Under the pieces are notes generated by a model, which worked only from the letters and a program-made list of their open reading frames with translations, did no database searches and was not told the origin of the DNA. DNA of 64,000 bases, from assembly GCF_903819435.1 (NCBI RefSeq), contig NZ_CAIJDP010000060.1, positions 372,001 through 436,000 of the forward strand. Direction: 5' to 3'. Below, piece by piece: positions 6,688 to 14,730 of the stretch (position 1 is the first letter of the stretch; each line of letters opens with the position of its first letter). Made by a program: the position numbers and the translations under genes. This stretch comes from Flavobacterium salmonis (GTDB lineage: Bacteria > Bacteroidota > Bacteroidia > Flavobacteriales > Flavobacteriaceae).

Positions 6688-8508
6688 CTAATTATCTATT
6701 TTCGAAATCGGGATATTAAAAGTAATTCTAGTTCCTTCTCCCAGAATAGAGTTAATAAATACACGACCGTTGATGTATTGAATTCTTTCATTCATAAACA
6801 ATAGCCCCATTCCGGACTCACTGTTTCGTTTTTTATCAACGCTTGTCTTATCAAACCCTTTTCCGTTGTCATCAATTATAATACTTAATAAAGTTTCACT
6901 GTGAGACATCTGCACAATAATATGGGTTGACTCCGCATATTTTATAGCATTATTAATGGCTTCCTGAGTCAGACGATAAATATTTATTTCAATTAAAGAA
7001 TCCAGTCGCTGGTCAAAATCGGTTTTATTGTAAAACAGTATTTCTTTTCCTGTCAATTTAGAAAGCTCCTGAGTCAATTTTGCAATTGACGAAACGATTC
7101 CGTGGTCACTTAATTCGGGTGGCATCAAATTAAAAGTCGCCGTTCGAACGCCTTTAATAATATCGAGTGATAATTTTTTCAGGTATTCTATTTTCTGTGC
7201 CGATTTCTCTTTGTCATCCAGATTAATACTCTCCAGACTAAATTTCAATCCGGTTAACATCTGCCCTATTCCGTCATGAATTTCTTTGGCAATACGATTT
7301 TGCTCATTTTCCTGATTTTCAACAATTTTACTCGAAATAATCTTTTGCTGATTGATTTTTTCGGTACTGTTTTCAATGTTCAGACGTTCAACTTCGCGTT
7401 GTGCTTTTTTACGTTCAGTAATATTAAAACAGACAATTAAAAGTTCCAGTTCGTCCTTTTTAATCATTACAGGCACCATTGATAAATCCAGCCAGATTGT
7501 CTGATCTTCTCTGTTATGAATTTTAATCTCGCCCTGCCAGCCACTTCGCTGCTTCTCAAAAATAATACGGTCTATATTAAGCTGTTCCTTTTCATCAATC
7601 GTTAAGATCTGTGAAAAAGTTTTATTCGACGAAAATTTGGTATAATTTAAAAGTTTTGCGAATTTTTCACCTACGTGAATGATAGAGCCATCGGGTGCAA
7701 TTCGGCAATAAAGCAAGGTATTTTCCATCGCATAATTCAGCGATTTCAACTCTTTTACAGAGTTTTCCTTGATTTCACTAATGATTTCGGTATCGTAGGC
7801 AAGTTTTAAAGCTTTCTTTTGAGAAGATAAAAGCTTAGCAATAAGCTTTTCAATTTTTTTGTTGGTAGGTCTAAAGATAAAAAAGAATTCGAGAATCAGT
7901 ACCAACAATGTAAATCCGAAAATCCAATATTCAGTTTTGCGCTGTTCAGTGACTTTCTGATGTGCTTCAATATCATACTGGCTAACTATTTCATTCATTT
8001 TCGAAAGAAAAATACTTTCATTTTTCAGAATAATAGCTACCAGTTTTTGATTGGCTTCAAGATTGTTTTTTTGTTCTAAATTAAGAAGAAACAATTCTGT
8101 TGTTTCAACAACAGCTGTAAAATTAGGTTTTATTTGAAAGTATAATTCATTTAGCTTCTCGCTTTTTTCTTTTGGAAAAGCAAGACTGTCACTTCCATTT
8201 TCTAAAGCATCCTGATTAATTTTCCAAAGTGACAATAAATTTCGAAGATGGGCAATTTCCTTTTTTGGAGAAGCATCAGAAACAAAATTTAAAATTAAAA
8301 CTTCCTTGGTAATTCTTTGACTCAACATCCTTTGTTTACCGGAAATATTGATAATTTTAGAATCGCTAAGCTGCTGTTTTAAGTTATATTGAATTAAAAG
8401 CTGACTTAAAATAATGGTTATGGCAATAGTCCAGAGTGCAAAAAAATACAAACGTCGTAAGTTTTTGAATGTAATTTTCTCTGCAACTTCCTGATTGCCT
8501 TTTTTCAT
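6688..8508 (-). CDS. NarX/NreB-like sensor histidine kinase
   Basis: The 606-residue protein has TM helices at about 20-40 and 193-212 enclosing a PilJ/NarX-type sensor domain. The membrane-proximal motif NISGKQRMLSQRI (54-66) corresponds to the nitrate-binding P box of NarX, which places the ligand site in the periplasm. A PAS domain follows (about 262-368). Next comes a HisKA_3 domain with the phospho-acceptor H411 in AKEIHDGIGQML, then an HATPase with N box (QEAINNAIKYA), G1 box (IDDNGKGFD) and G2 box (GMGLLFMNERI). This layout and its neighbours argue for nitrate or nitrite sensing and phosphotransfer to the regulator at 5728-6387. It follows the DUF4202 gene by 64 bases, so nirB through the kinase may be one transcription unit. 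Confidence 0.9.
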   Translation of the reverse strand: MKKGNQEVAEKITFKNLRRLYFFALWTIAITIILSQLLIQYNLKQQLSDSKIINISGKQRMLSQRITKEVLILNFVSDASPKKEIAHLRNLLSLWKINQDALENGSDSLAFPKEKSEKLNELYFQIKPNFTAVVETTELFLLNLEQKNNLEANQKLVAIILKNESIFLSKMNEIVSQYDIEAHQKVTEQRKTEYWIFGFTLLVLILEFFFIFRPTNKKIEKLIAKLLSSQKKALKLAYDTEIISEIKENSVKELKSLNYAMENTLLYCRIAPDGSIIHVGEKFAKLLNYTKFSSNKTFSQILTIDEKEQLNIDRIIFEKQRSGWQGEIKIHNREDQTIWLDLSMVPVMIKKDELELLIVCFNITERKKAQREVERLNIENSTEKINQQKIISSKIVENQENEQNRIAKEIHDGIGQMLTGLKFSLESINLDDKEKSAQKIEYLKKLSLDIIKGVRTATFNLMPPELSDHGIVSSIAKLTQELSKLTGKEILFYNKTDFDQRLDSLIEINIYRLTQEAINNAIKYAESTHIIVQMSHSETLLSIIIDDNGKGFDKTSVDKKRNSESGMGLLFMNERIQYINGRVFINSILGEGTRITFNIPISKIDN

Positions 8509-8572
8509 TCGAAGATAATATTTGTTTTTAGCGGAAAATGGAATTCACTTTCGCTTATTTCATAAAATCAGA

Positions 8573-9157
8573 TTATAATCCCAAAGATGCTTTTATCAAA
8601 TTTAAGTTTTCTTCTGAGTATTTGATTTTTAAGGCTTCCTGATGTCCTTTTTCAGACATTTTATCCCAGGTTTTTTTAATGATGTTTTTAAGTTTTTCAT
8701 CATCATGCTTTTCAACAAACGGCTCTAAGTAATAATCTAAGAATACCAGACAAATTACATCTTCCAGCAATTGGGTTTCGGCATCTTTTTTAAGTAATTT
8801 TTTTTCAATTAAAAAAGAAACACGGTCAATAAAGGCTTGCTCATACCCGGATCTTTCGAGAATTTCGGCAGTAGTTTTTGCGTGGAATTTTTTTAAATCT
8901 TCTCTCCATCTTAAGTATCCCACACGATCCATTGGGTAAGACTCGCGTGCCACTTTCCATCTGCAGATATGCTGTGCTTTTGAAGCAATCTGAACCTCTT
9001 CTGATGCCTCAGAACAAAACTGCATCAGTTTTTCATACATCCTGTTTGAGTATAAAAGCTCTTTTGGATATTCAGTATTTTGATCAATTTCAATATTCGG
9101 ATCCTGAGCATTTTCAGCATCAATCCATTCACTTGCTTTCTGAAAAGGTGTATTCAT
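8573..9157 (-). CDS. DUF4202 family protein
   Basis: This soluble 194-residue, largely helical protein matches the DUF4202 family. The most conserved stretch is AQHICRWKVARESYPMDRVG (about 62-81), followed by YLRWREDLKKFHA and later EDVICLVFLDYY. The conserved H, D and E residues recall an HD-type helical metal site, but no activity is known. DUF4202 genes are recurrently found beside assimilatory nitrite reductase genes, as here, between nirD (33-base gap) and the sensor kinase (64-base gap). A role in nitrite reductase maturation or regulation is an inference from context only. Confidence 0.85.
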   Translation of the reverse strand: MNTPFQKASEWIDAENAQDPNIEIDQNTEYPKELLYSNRMYEKLMQFCSEASEEVQIASKAQHICRWKVARESYPMDRVGYLRWREDLKKFHAKTTAEILERSGYEQAFIDRVSFLIEKKLLKKDAETQLLEDVICLVFLDYYLEPFVEKHDDEKLKNIIKKTWDKMSEKGHQEALKIKYSEENLNLIKASLGL

Positions 9158-9190
9158 TTTTTTTGAAAATATATTTTCAAATATACGTAA

Positions 9191-9571
9191 TTAATCTAAA
9201 AAGCCAATGAACACTTCGTCTTCAACAATTTTAACCGGATATGTTGCAATTTTCAAATCATCATCTCCATTTAGATTAGAACCATCCACTAATGAAAAAG
9301 TTTTTTTATGCATTGGGCAGGCAATTTTAGGAATATCATTTGCAGAACCTGTCATTCCTCTTGACAAAACCATTTCCATTTTGTGCGGACAGGCATTTTG
9401 GCAAGCGTACCATTCGTTACGTCGTGCAAAATTAAAAACGGCAATTTGTTTATTTTTGTATTTGATGCAACCGCCACGGTTAGTTGGAAAATCACTCACA
9501 TTACCGGCTTTGAACCATATTTTGGCATCACTTGGATGCACAGTTTCGTATTGGTTTAAAATTTCTTCCAT
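9191..9571 (-). CDS. nirD: Nitrite reductase small subunit NirD, Rieske type
   Basis: The 126-residue product has a Rieske-like fold and serves as small subunit of NADH-dependent assimilatory nitrite reductase, which makes ammonium in the cytoplasm. Both [2Fe-2S] ligand pairs appear intact: C61-P-H63 in ACPHKM and C85-x2-H88 in CPMHKK. E. coli NirD lacks these ligands, so this version probably does carry a cluster. Length is typical. It lies downstream of nirB, separated by an unusually long 262-base gap that contains strong inverted repeats. A TACGTA motif at 9184-9189 lies just past its stop codon. Confidence 0.93.
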   Translation of the reverse strand: MEEILNQYETVHPSDAKIWFKAGNVSDFPTNRGGCIKYKNKQIAVFNFARRNEWYACQNACPHKMEMVLSRGMTGSANDIPKIACPMHKKTFSLVDGSNLNGDDDLKIATYPVKIVEDEVFIGFLD

Positions 9572-9590
9572 TTTGGTTGTATTTATAAAT

Positions 9591-9661
9591 CTGTGTTCTT
9601 ATCCCTCCCTTTACAATCAAGAGAGTTTGATGGCGCAGTAAAAAAGAGGGTAAGAGGACAG
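9591..9661 (-). promoter_or_regulatory. Nested stem-loop in the nirD leader
   Basis: Read on the minus strand, the leader folds into three nested helices. The outer one pairs 9646-9661 with 9591-9607 (about 14 of 16 positions, ends CTGT and ACAG). The middle one pairs GTAAA/TTTAC (9638-9642 with 9610-9614). The inner one is ATCAA/TTGAT (9616-9620 with 9627-9631). The element ends 20 bases before the nirD start codon, well placed to control translation or mRNA processing. It matches no riboswitch class I can name. It could instead be a dispersed repeat. Confidence 0.45.
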
Positions 9662-9692
9662 CAATCGTTAATTATATTTTTTAAACTTTATT

Positions 9693-9824
9693 AAACACAT
9701 AGGAACATAGACTTTAATTATCGGAAAAGGAACTCCAAAAGAAACTCGTTTCTCACACATAGCTATTTGTATGATAATAACAATATCTTTTTGAGTTTAT
9801 AAAATCTATGTTGCTATGTGCTAA
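9693..9824. repeat. Imperfect long inverted repeat between nirB and nirD
   Basis: The left arm at 9693-9714 (ACACATAGGAACATAGACTTT) is complementary to the right arm at 9801-9824 with about two mismatches in 21 positions. A partial third copy (CACACATAGCTAT) is near 9752-9765. CTATGTG-rich units of this kind recur in intergenic regions of Flavobacterium genomes, so this is probably a dispersed noncoding repeat. It could also end nirB transcription. Confidence 0.55.
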
Positions 9825-9833
9825 ACATTAAAT

Positions 9834-12344
9834 TTATGACCAGGCTTTTGGCATTTTTTGATCTCTTAAAGGAACGAAAGCAATATTATCATCCTTTTCA
9901 TCTGAGTTTACAAAGTGACTGAAGCGTTTCAATAATCTTGGCTTTTCAAGAGCTTGTTTCCACTCACATTCGAAAGTGTTAACCAAAGTCTGCATTTCAG
10001 CTTCTAAAGTTTCACACAACCCTAAACTATCTTCAATGATTACTTCTTTCAAATAATCTAAACCTCCATCCAGTTTTTCAAGCCAGGTTGATGTTCTGAT
10101 TAGCGGACCTGCAGTTCTGATGTAATACATTAAAAAGCGATCCATATATTTAATGACAGTTTCTTTATCAATTTGTTCAGCCAATAAAACAGCATGTTTT
10201 GGATTAGCCCCACCGTTTCCGCAGATGTATAAATTCCAGCCGCCTTCTACAGCGATTAAACCAAAATCTTTTCCTCTTGCCTCGGCACATTCACGAATAC
10301 AAGCCGAAACACCTCCTTTTAATTTATGTGGAGAACGAATTCCTTTATATCTGTTTTCCAGTTCGATTGCAAATCCGGCACTGTCATCCATTCCGTAACG
10401 GCACCAGGCGTTTCCGACACAGCTTTTTACAGCTCTAAGTGATTTTCCGTAAGCATGGCCACTTTCAAACCCATTATCAATTAATACTTTCCAGATTTTA
10501 GGAAGATCATCTAAATGTGCTCCAAATAAGTCAACACGCTGTGCTCCTGTAATTTTTGTATATAAATCAAATTGTTTAGCAACTTGCCCAATTACGATTA
10601 ATTTCTCGGCAGTTATTTCTCCACCGGCAACTCTTGGAACCACAGAATAGGTTCCGTTTCTTTGAATATTTGCCAAAAACCTATCATTTGTATCCTGAGT
10701 CGTAAGGTGTTTATTAGCCGTATCATTATAAATACTGGAGAAAATTGAGGCAATTACAGGTTTACAAACCTCACATCCATCACCTGTTCCATGATGATCA
10801 AGAACGTCATAAAAATTCTCGTACTTATTAATTTTTACTAAATCAAATAATTCCTGACGTGTATGTTGAAAGTGTTCACAAATAACATCTTTTACCTCTT
10901 TACCCATCGATTTCTGAGCTGCTTTTACTAAGTCAGAAACCATTGGCTTACAACCACCACAACCAGAAGTCGCTTTGGTCAATTTTACAACATCTGAAAA
11001 ACTGGAACAGGTTTCATCTAAAATAGAACAGCAGATGGTACCTTTGGTCACATTTTCACAAGAACAAATTACAGCAGTATCAGGCAAATCCATTACTCCC
11101 ATTGCTGAACCTTCTGAACCGTCTCTTGACCCTAAAATAAGATCTTCCGGATTTTTAGGCAACGCCATTGCATTGCTGTAAATCTGAAAAAGTGAATTAT
11201 AATCACTTGAATCTCCCACTAAAATTCCACCCAATAAGGTTTTAGAATCTTTAGTAACATTTATTCTTTTATAAACTCCTGATAATTTATTTTCATAAAT
11301 AATCGCAGTAACTTCATCATTTTCGATAAAAGGATCACCAAAACTCGCAACTTCAACACCAATTAATTTTAATTGAGTAGACATATCAATGGTTTCTCTC
11401 ATGGTTTTAGAACCATTTAAGATTTGTTCTGCAGCAACATCGGCCATTTCGTAACCCGGAGCAACCAGTCCGTAAATCATTTGATTGTATAAAGCTGCTT
11501 CACCAATTGCATAAATAGAAGGATCTGATGTTTGCATCTGATTGTTAACCACAACTCCTCCACGCAAACCAACTTCAAGTCCCGAAACTCTAGCCAGTTC
11601 ATCACGCGGTTTAATTCCGGCAGATATAACCAACATGTCAACTTTTAACAATTCATCATCGGCAAACATCATTCCCGTTATACATTCTTTCCCGTCAATA
11701 TATTGTGTTGCTTTATTAAGATGTATCCCAATATTGAGCTCCTCGATTTTAGACTGCAACATATCACTTGCCCCTTTATCCAGCTGTCTTGGCATCAGGC
11801 GCGGAGCAAATTCTACAACATGTGGATTCAATCCTAAATCACGAACCGCTTTTGCAGCTTCAAGACCTAACAAACCTCCGCCTAATACAGCCGCTTCAGT
11901 AGCGCCTTTTTGTTTTATTTTTTTGGCATACGCCATAATTGCATCTAAATCCTCAATAGTACGATATACAAAAACACCTTCTTTTTCTACTCCGTCAATT
12001 GGCGGTACAAAAGCAGAAGATCCTGTTGCAAGCACTAAGTAGTCATACTTATGCGTTTTTTCTAAATGTGTATGAATCGTTTTTTCTTCTCTGTTGATAT
12101 CAGTAATTAACTCCGAAGTATTTAAAGTAATATTATTATCTGCATACCAATTACTTGTTGATAATGACAAGTCATCTGCTGTTTTGCCTCCAAAGTATTC
12201 ACTTAAGTGAACACGATCATAAGCGCGTCTTGGCTCTTCTCCAAATACGGTAATCTGATAATTCTCCTGCCCCGGTTTTGCTATAAATTTTTCACAGAAT
12301 TTATACCCAACCATCCCGTTTCCAACTACTATTACTTTAATCAT
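9834..12344 (-). CDS. nirB: Nitrite reductase [NAD(P)H] large subunit NirB
   Basis: The 836-residue protein has the normal NirB architecture. An FAD/NAD(P)H-binding half starts with IKVIVVGNGMVGYKF and has a second dinucleotide fold at AAVLGGGLLGLEAA (151-164). A BFD-like [2Fe-2S] domain carries C427-x-C429 and C462-x2-C465. The siroheme/4Fe-4S reductase half supplies C642-x5-C648 and C682-x3-C686. It reduces nitrite to ammonium with NirD in the cytoplasm. Its upstream region holds a Bacteroidota -7 box at 12371-12378 and a cluster of TACTTAT-like sites, which suggests activation by the NarL-type regulator. All cofactor ligands are present and the length is standard, so the gene looks intact. 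Confidence 0.96.
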   Translation of the reverse strand: MIKVIVVGNGMVGYKFCEKFIAKPGQENYQITVFGEEPRRAYDRVHLSEYFGGKTADDLSLSTSNWYADNNITLNTSELITDINREEKTIHTHLEKTHKYDYLVLATGSSAFVPPIDGVEKEGVFVYRTIEDLDAIMAYAKKIKQKGATEAAVLGGGLLGLEAAKAVRDLGLNPHVVEFAPRLMPRQLDKGASDMLQSKIEELNIGIHLNKATQYIDGKECITGMMFADDELLKVDMLVISAGIKPRDELARVSGLEVGLRGGVVVNNQMQTSDPSIYAIGEAALYNQMIYGLVAPGYEMADVAAEQILNGSKTMRETIDMSTQLKLIGVEVASFGDPFIENDEVTAIIYENKLSGVYKRINVTKDSKTLLGGILVGDSSDYNSLFQIYSNAMALPKNPEDLILGSRDGSEGSAMGVMDLPDTAVICSCENVTKGTICCSILDETCSSFSDVVKLTKATSGCGGCKPMVSDLVKAAQKSMGKEVKDVICEHFQHTRQELFDLVKINKYENFYDVLDHHGTGDGCEVCKPVIASIFSSIYNDTANKHLTTQDTNDRFLANIQRNGTYSVVPRVAGGEITAEKLIVIGQVAKQFDLYTKITGAQRVDLFGAHLDDLPKIWKVLIDNGFESGHAYGKSLRAVKSCVGNAWCRYGMDDSAGFAIELENRYKGIRSPHKLKGGVSACIRECAEARGKDFGLIAVEGGWNLYICGNGGANPKHAVLLAEQIDKETVIKYMDRFLMYYIRTAGPLIRTSTWLEKLDGGLDYLKEVIIEDSLGLCETLEAEMQTLVNTFECEWKQALEKPRLLKRFSHFVNSDEKDDNIAFVPLRDQKMPKAWS

Positions 12345-12370
12345 GATTTCTTTAATTAAGTATTACTACG

Positions 12371-12471
12371 CAAATATAAGTATTTATACTTATATTAAAT
12401 ACTTATATACGTAAATTTTTTATTAAATAGAACTCTTCTAAATACGTAGTTTACCTCATTACCTATAAGTA
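12371..12471 (-). promoter_or_regulatory. nirB promoter with clustered NarL-like heptamers
   Basis: On the minus strand TATATTTG (12371-12378) is a perfect TAnnTTTG -7 box, 27 bases before the nirB ATG. An 8-2-8 perfect inverted repeat, ATAAGTAT-TT-ATACTTAT, lies at 12376-12393. Further TACTTAT heptamers occur at 12400-12406 and, inverted, at 12465-12471, and TACGTA hexamers at 12408-12413 and 12443-12448. TACTTAT fits TACYYMT, the E. coli NarL heptamer. The cluster around the expected -33 position suggests activator binding; binding itself is inferred. Confidence 0.5.
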
Positions 12472-12616
12472 CTAAGGAATTACGATTTATACATATTTTC
12501 ATAAATTATTTTATCTGTACTATTTTACTTAAATTTAAAAACAAACTAACATATTACTTATCAAAGATTTGCACACAAAAAGCCTTTTCTAAACTTTACA
12601 ACCTAAATTACTTTAT

Positions 12617-13393
12617 ATGAAAAAGTACTTAATTTTATTTATCACATTCTCTCTTGTATATAGTTGCAAATCCGTTAATTCAAAAAACACAAATTCGAAT
12701 AATTCCTCAGAAAACACCTCCGAAGAAGATAGTACTAGCTATTTTAAGGCAACCGGAAACGAGCCTTTCTGGGGATTAAAAATTGGAAAGAAAAAAATTG
12801 TTTTTACATCATTAATACAAGGAAAAGAAAATCTAAGTTTCTCATCTACTAAACCAATCAGAGGAATGGGTGCGAATATAAAATCATACAAAGCCAGCAA
12901 TGCAAACTCAAGTATTACAATTTCAATTCAGCACACAGACTGCCAGAATTCAATGTCAGGAGCAATTTCTCCTTATAAAGTTTCTATTGAAATTAAGAAT
13001 AACACTGAGGCCAATTATCAAAAAATAGAAGGCTGCGGAAAATACATTACCGATTACCGCTTGCACGACATCTGGGTTTTAGAAGAATTAAACGGATACA
13101 AAGTCTTTGTGGCAGATTTTCAAAAAGAATTACACAGAATAGAAATTCATGCTGAAGAGAACAGATTTATGGGCTTTGGAGGCTGTAATTCAATTACCGG
13201 AAGCTTATTTTTCGAAAATGATTTACTTAGATTCAGCAATATAACTTCTACTTTAATGGCTTGCTCCGAAAATAACAAAGAAGATAAATTCGTAAAAGCA
13301 CTTCAAAACAGCACTACTTATTCAATTAAAAACAACCGATTAACCCTTTCCAACCCATCAGGAAAACTTTTAGTTTTTAGGAAAGTAGATTAA
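12617..13393 (+). CDS. META-domain lipoprotein
   Basis: The 258-residue protein carries a lipoprotein signal peptide (LILFITFSLVYSC, lipidated Cys17) and then a Ser/Asn-rich linker. Residues about 43-150 (FKATGNEPFWGLKIGKKK, later GAISPYKVSI) resemble the small COG3650-type domain that often precedes a META domain. Residues about 152-258 form the META/HslJ-like domain: WVLEELNGYKV, then ENRFMGFGGCNSITGSLFF and TLMACSENNKEDKFVKAL, the typical cysteine-containing core. Such proteins sit in the envelope; some relate to heat or antibiotic stress, but the function here is unknown. It is divergent from nirB. Confidence 0.85.
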   Translation: MKKYLILFITFSLVYSCKSVNSKNTNSNNSSENTSEEDSTSYFKATGNEPFWGLKIGKKKIVFTSLIQGKENLSFSSTKPIRGMGANIKSYKASNANSSITISIQHTDCQNSMSGAISPYKVSIEIKNNTEANYQKIEGCGKYITDYRLHDIWVLEELNGYKVFVADFQKELHRIEIHAEENRFMGFGGCNSITGSLFFENDLLRFSNITSTLMACSENNKEDKFVKALQNSTTYSIKNNRLTLSNPSGKLLVFRKVD

Positions 13394-13403
13394 TTTCAAA
13401 CAA

Positions 13404-13437
13404 AAACCCAAATCATCAAGACTGACAATTTGGGTTT
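13404..13437. terminator. Bidirectional terminator, META gene and aminotransferase
   Basis: AAACCCAAAT (13404-13413) pairs perfectly with ATTTGGGTTT (13428-13437). It lies between two convergent genes and has A-rich and T-rich flanks, so it can serve both strands. Confidence 0.75.
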
Positions 13438-13460
13438 CATTTGATTGTTAAATCTTAAAA

Positions 13461-14594
13461 TTATTTGTTCAAAAATTCTAAAACTGAATCTGTAATAAAT
13501 TTAATTTGCTCATCATCAAGTTCAGTGTGCATTGGCAACGCAATTACTTCTTTCACTAATTGATTTGTTACCATAAATTGTTCTTCTTTATATCGAGAAC
13601 TAGTATAAGCTTTCTGGCTGTGCAATGGAATTGGATAATAAATCGCACATGGAATTCCTTTATCCTGCAAATGCGCTAATAACCCATCTCGTTTTCCATT
13701 TAGAATTCTTATCACATACTGATGAAAAACGTGGCAATCACAGCTTTCACAAATCGTTGGCGACCAAATATCTGAACTTACACTTAGAGCCAAACTATAC
13801 TTTCTTGCTGCGTCTTGTCGTGCTTTATTGTATGCATCTAAATTGGGTAATTTAGCCTTCAAGACACCTGCCTGTATGCTATCTAAACGTGAGTTTACGC
13901 CTACTACATCATGATGATATCTTTCATACATACCATGATTTACGATACCTCGCAAGATGTGCGCCAATTTATCATCATTAGTAAAAATTGCACCTCCATC
14001 TCCATAACAACCTAAGTTTTTAGAAGGGAAAAAAGAAGTTGCGCCCACATGTCCAATTGTTCCTAATTTCTTTTTTGAACCATCTTTAGACTTGTAATCT
14101 GCACCAATTGCTTGAGCATTATCTTCAATAACATACAAATTATATTCAGCTGCTATCTCCATAATCGCATCCATATTGGCCGCACGGCCAAATAAATGCA
14201 CAGGAACAATCGCCTTGGTTTTTGGTGTAATCGCTTTTCTAATTCCGTCAAGCGAAATATTCATATTATTCATATCAACATCAACCAAAACCGGAGTCAA
14301 TTGCAGTAAAGCAATAACCTCAACAGTTGCAGCAAAAGTAAAATCTGCCGTGATTACCTCATCGCCTGGCTTTAAATCTAACCCCATCATAGCAATTTGC
14401 AATGCATCGGTTCCATTGGCACATGGAATTACATGTTTTACTCCCAGATAATCTTCAAGATTTTTTTGAAACTCATGAACCAATGGTCCATTTATATAAG
14501 TATTTGTATCTAAAACTTCCTGAATAGAAGCATCAACAGTAGTTTTTATTTTCTCGTATTGACCCTTTAAGTCAACCATTTGAATTTTTTTCAT
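13461..14594 (-). CDS. DegT/DnrJ/EryC1/StrS aminotransferase
   Basis: The 377-residue PLP enzyme belongs to the sugar aminotransferase family that aminates nucleotide-linked keto-sugars. The family marks are CANGTDALQIAMMGLDLKPG near 58-77, FTFAATVEVI, IEDNAQAIGA with the cofactor-contacting Asp (about 158-165), and the Schiff-base lysine K192 in FFPSKNLGCYGDGG. The C-terminal CHVFHQYVIR and IYYPIPLH stretches are also typical. It is probably used in building lipopolysaccharide or capsule sugars, in keeping with the divergent neighbour waaA. The exact sugar substrate cannot be read from the sequence. Confidence 0.92.
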   Translation of the reverse strand: MKKIQMVDLKGQYEKIKTTVDASIQEVLDTNTYINGPLVHEFQKNLEDYLGVKHVIPCANGTDALQIAMMGLDLKPGDEVITADFTFAATVEVIALLQLTPVLVDVDMNNMNISLDGIRKAITPKTKAIVPVHLFGRAANMDAIMEIAAEYNLYVIEDNAQAIGADYKSKDGSKKKLGTIGHVGATSFFPSKNLGCYGDGGAIFTNDDKLAHILRGIVNHGMYERYHHDVVGVNSRLDSIQAGVLKAKLPNLDAYNKARQDAARKYSLALSVSSDIWSPTICESCDCHVFHQYVIRILNGKRDGLLAHLQDKGIPCAIYYPIPLHSQKAYTSSRYKEEQFMVTNQLVKEVIALPMHTELDDEQIKFITDSVLEFLNK

Positions 14595-14706
14595 TTATCT
14601 TTCTTATTTAAATCTGAAGATTCGGATTTGCATCAAAATCTTTAAAACGAAAAGCAAAAATAGTTATTTAATACCTTCAAACAATGAAAAATAATCGAAA
14701 GAAACG

Positions 14707-14714
14707 TATTTTTG
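14707..14714 (+). promoter_or_regulatory. -7 box of waaA
   Basis: TATTTTTG matches TAnnTTTG and lies 16 bases before the waaA ATG, which implies a very short leader. No convincing -33 element was seen. Confidence 0.4.
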
Positions 14715-14730
14715 CCACAAAAATAAACAG

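Noticed and set aside
9591..9661. Known riboswitch (for example TPP, cobalamin, Moco)
   Set aside because: None of the conserved core sequences I can recall is present; only nested helices are seen.
11542..12042. 166-codon plus-strand frame within nirB
   Set aside because: Shadow of the FAD/NAD-binding half of NirB; Pro/Ser-rich with no domain.
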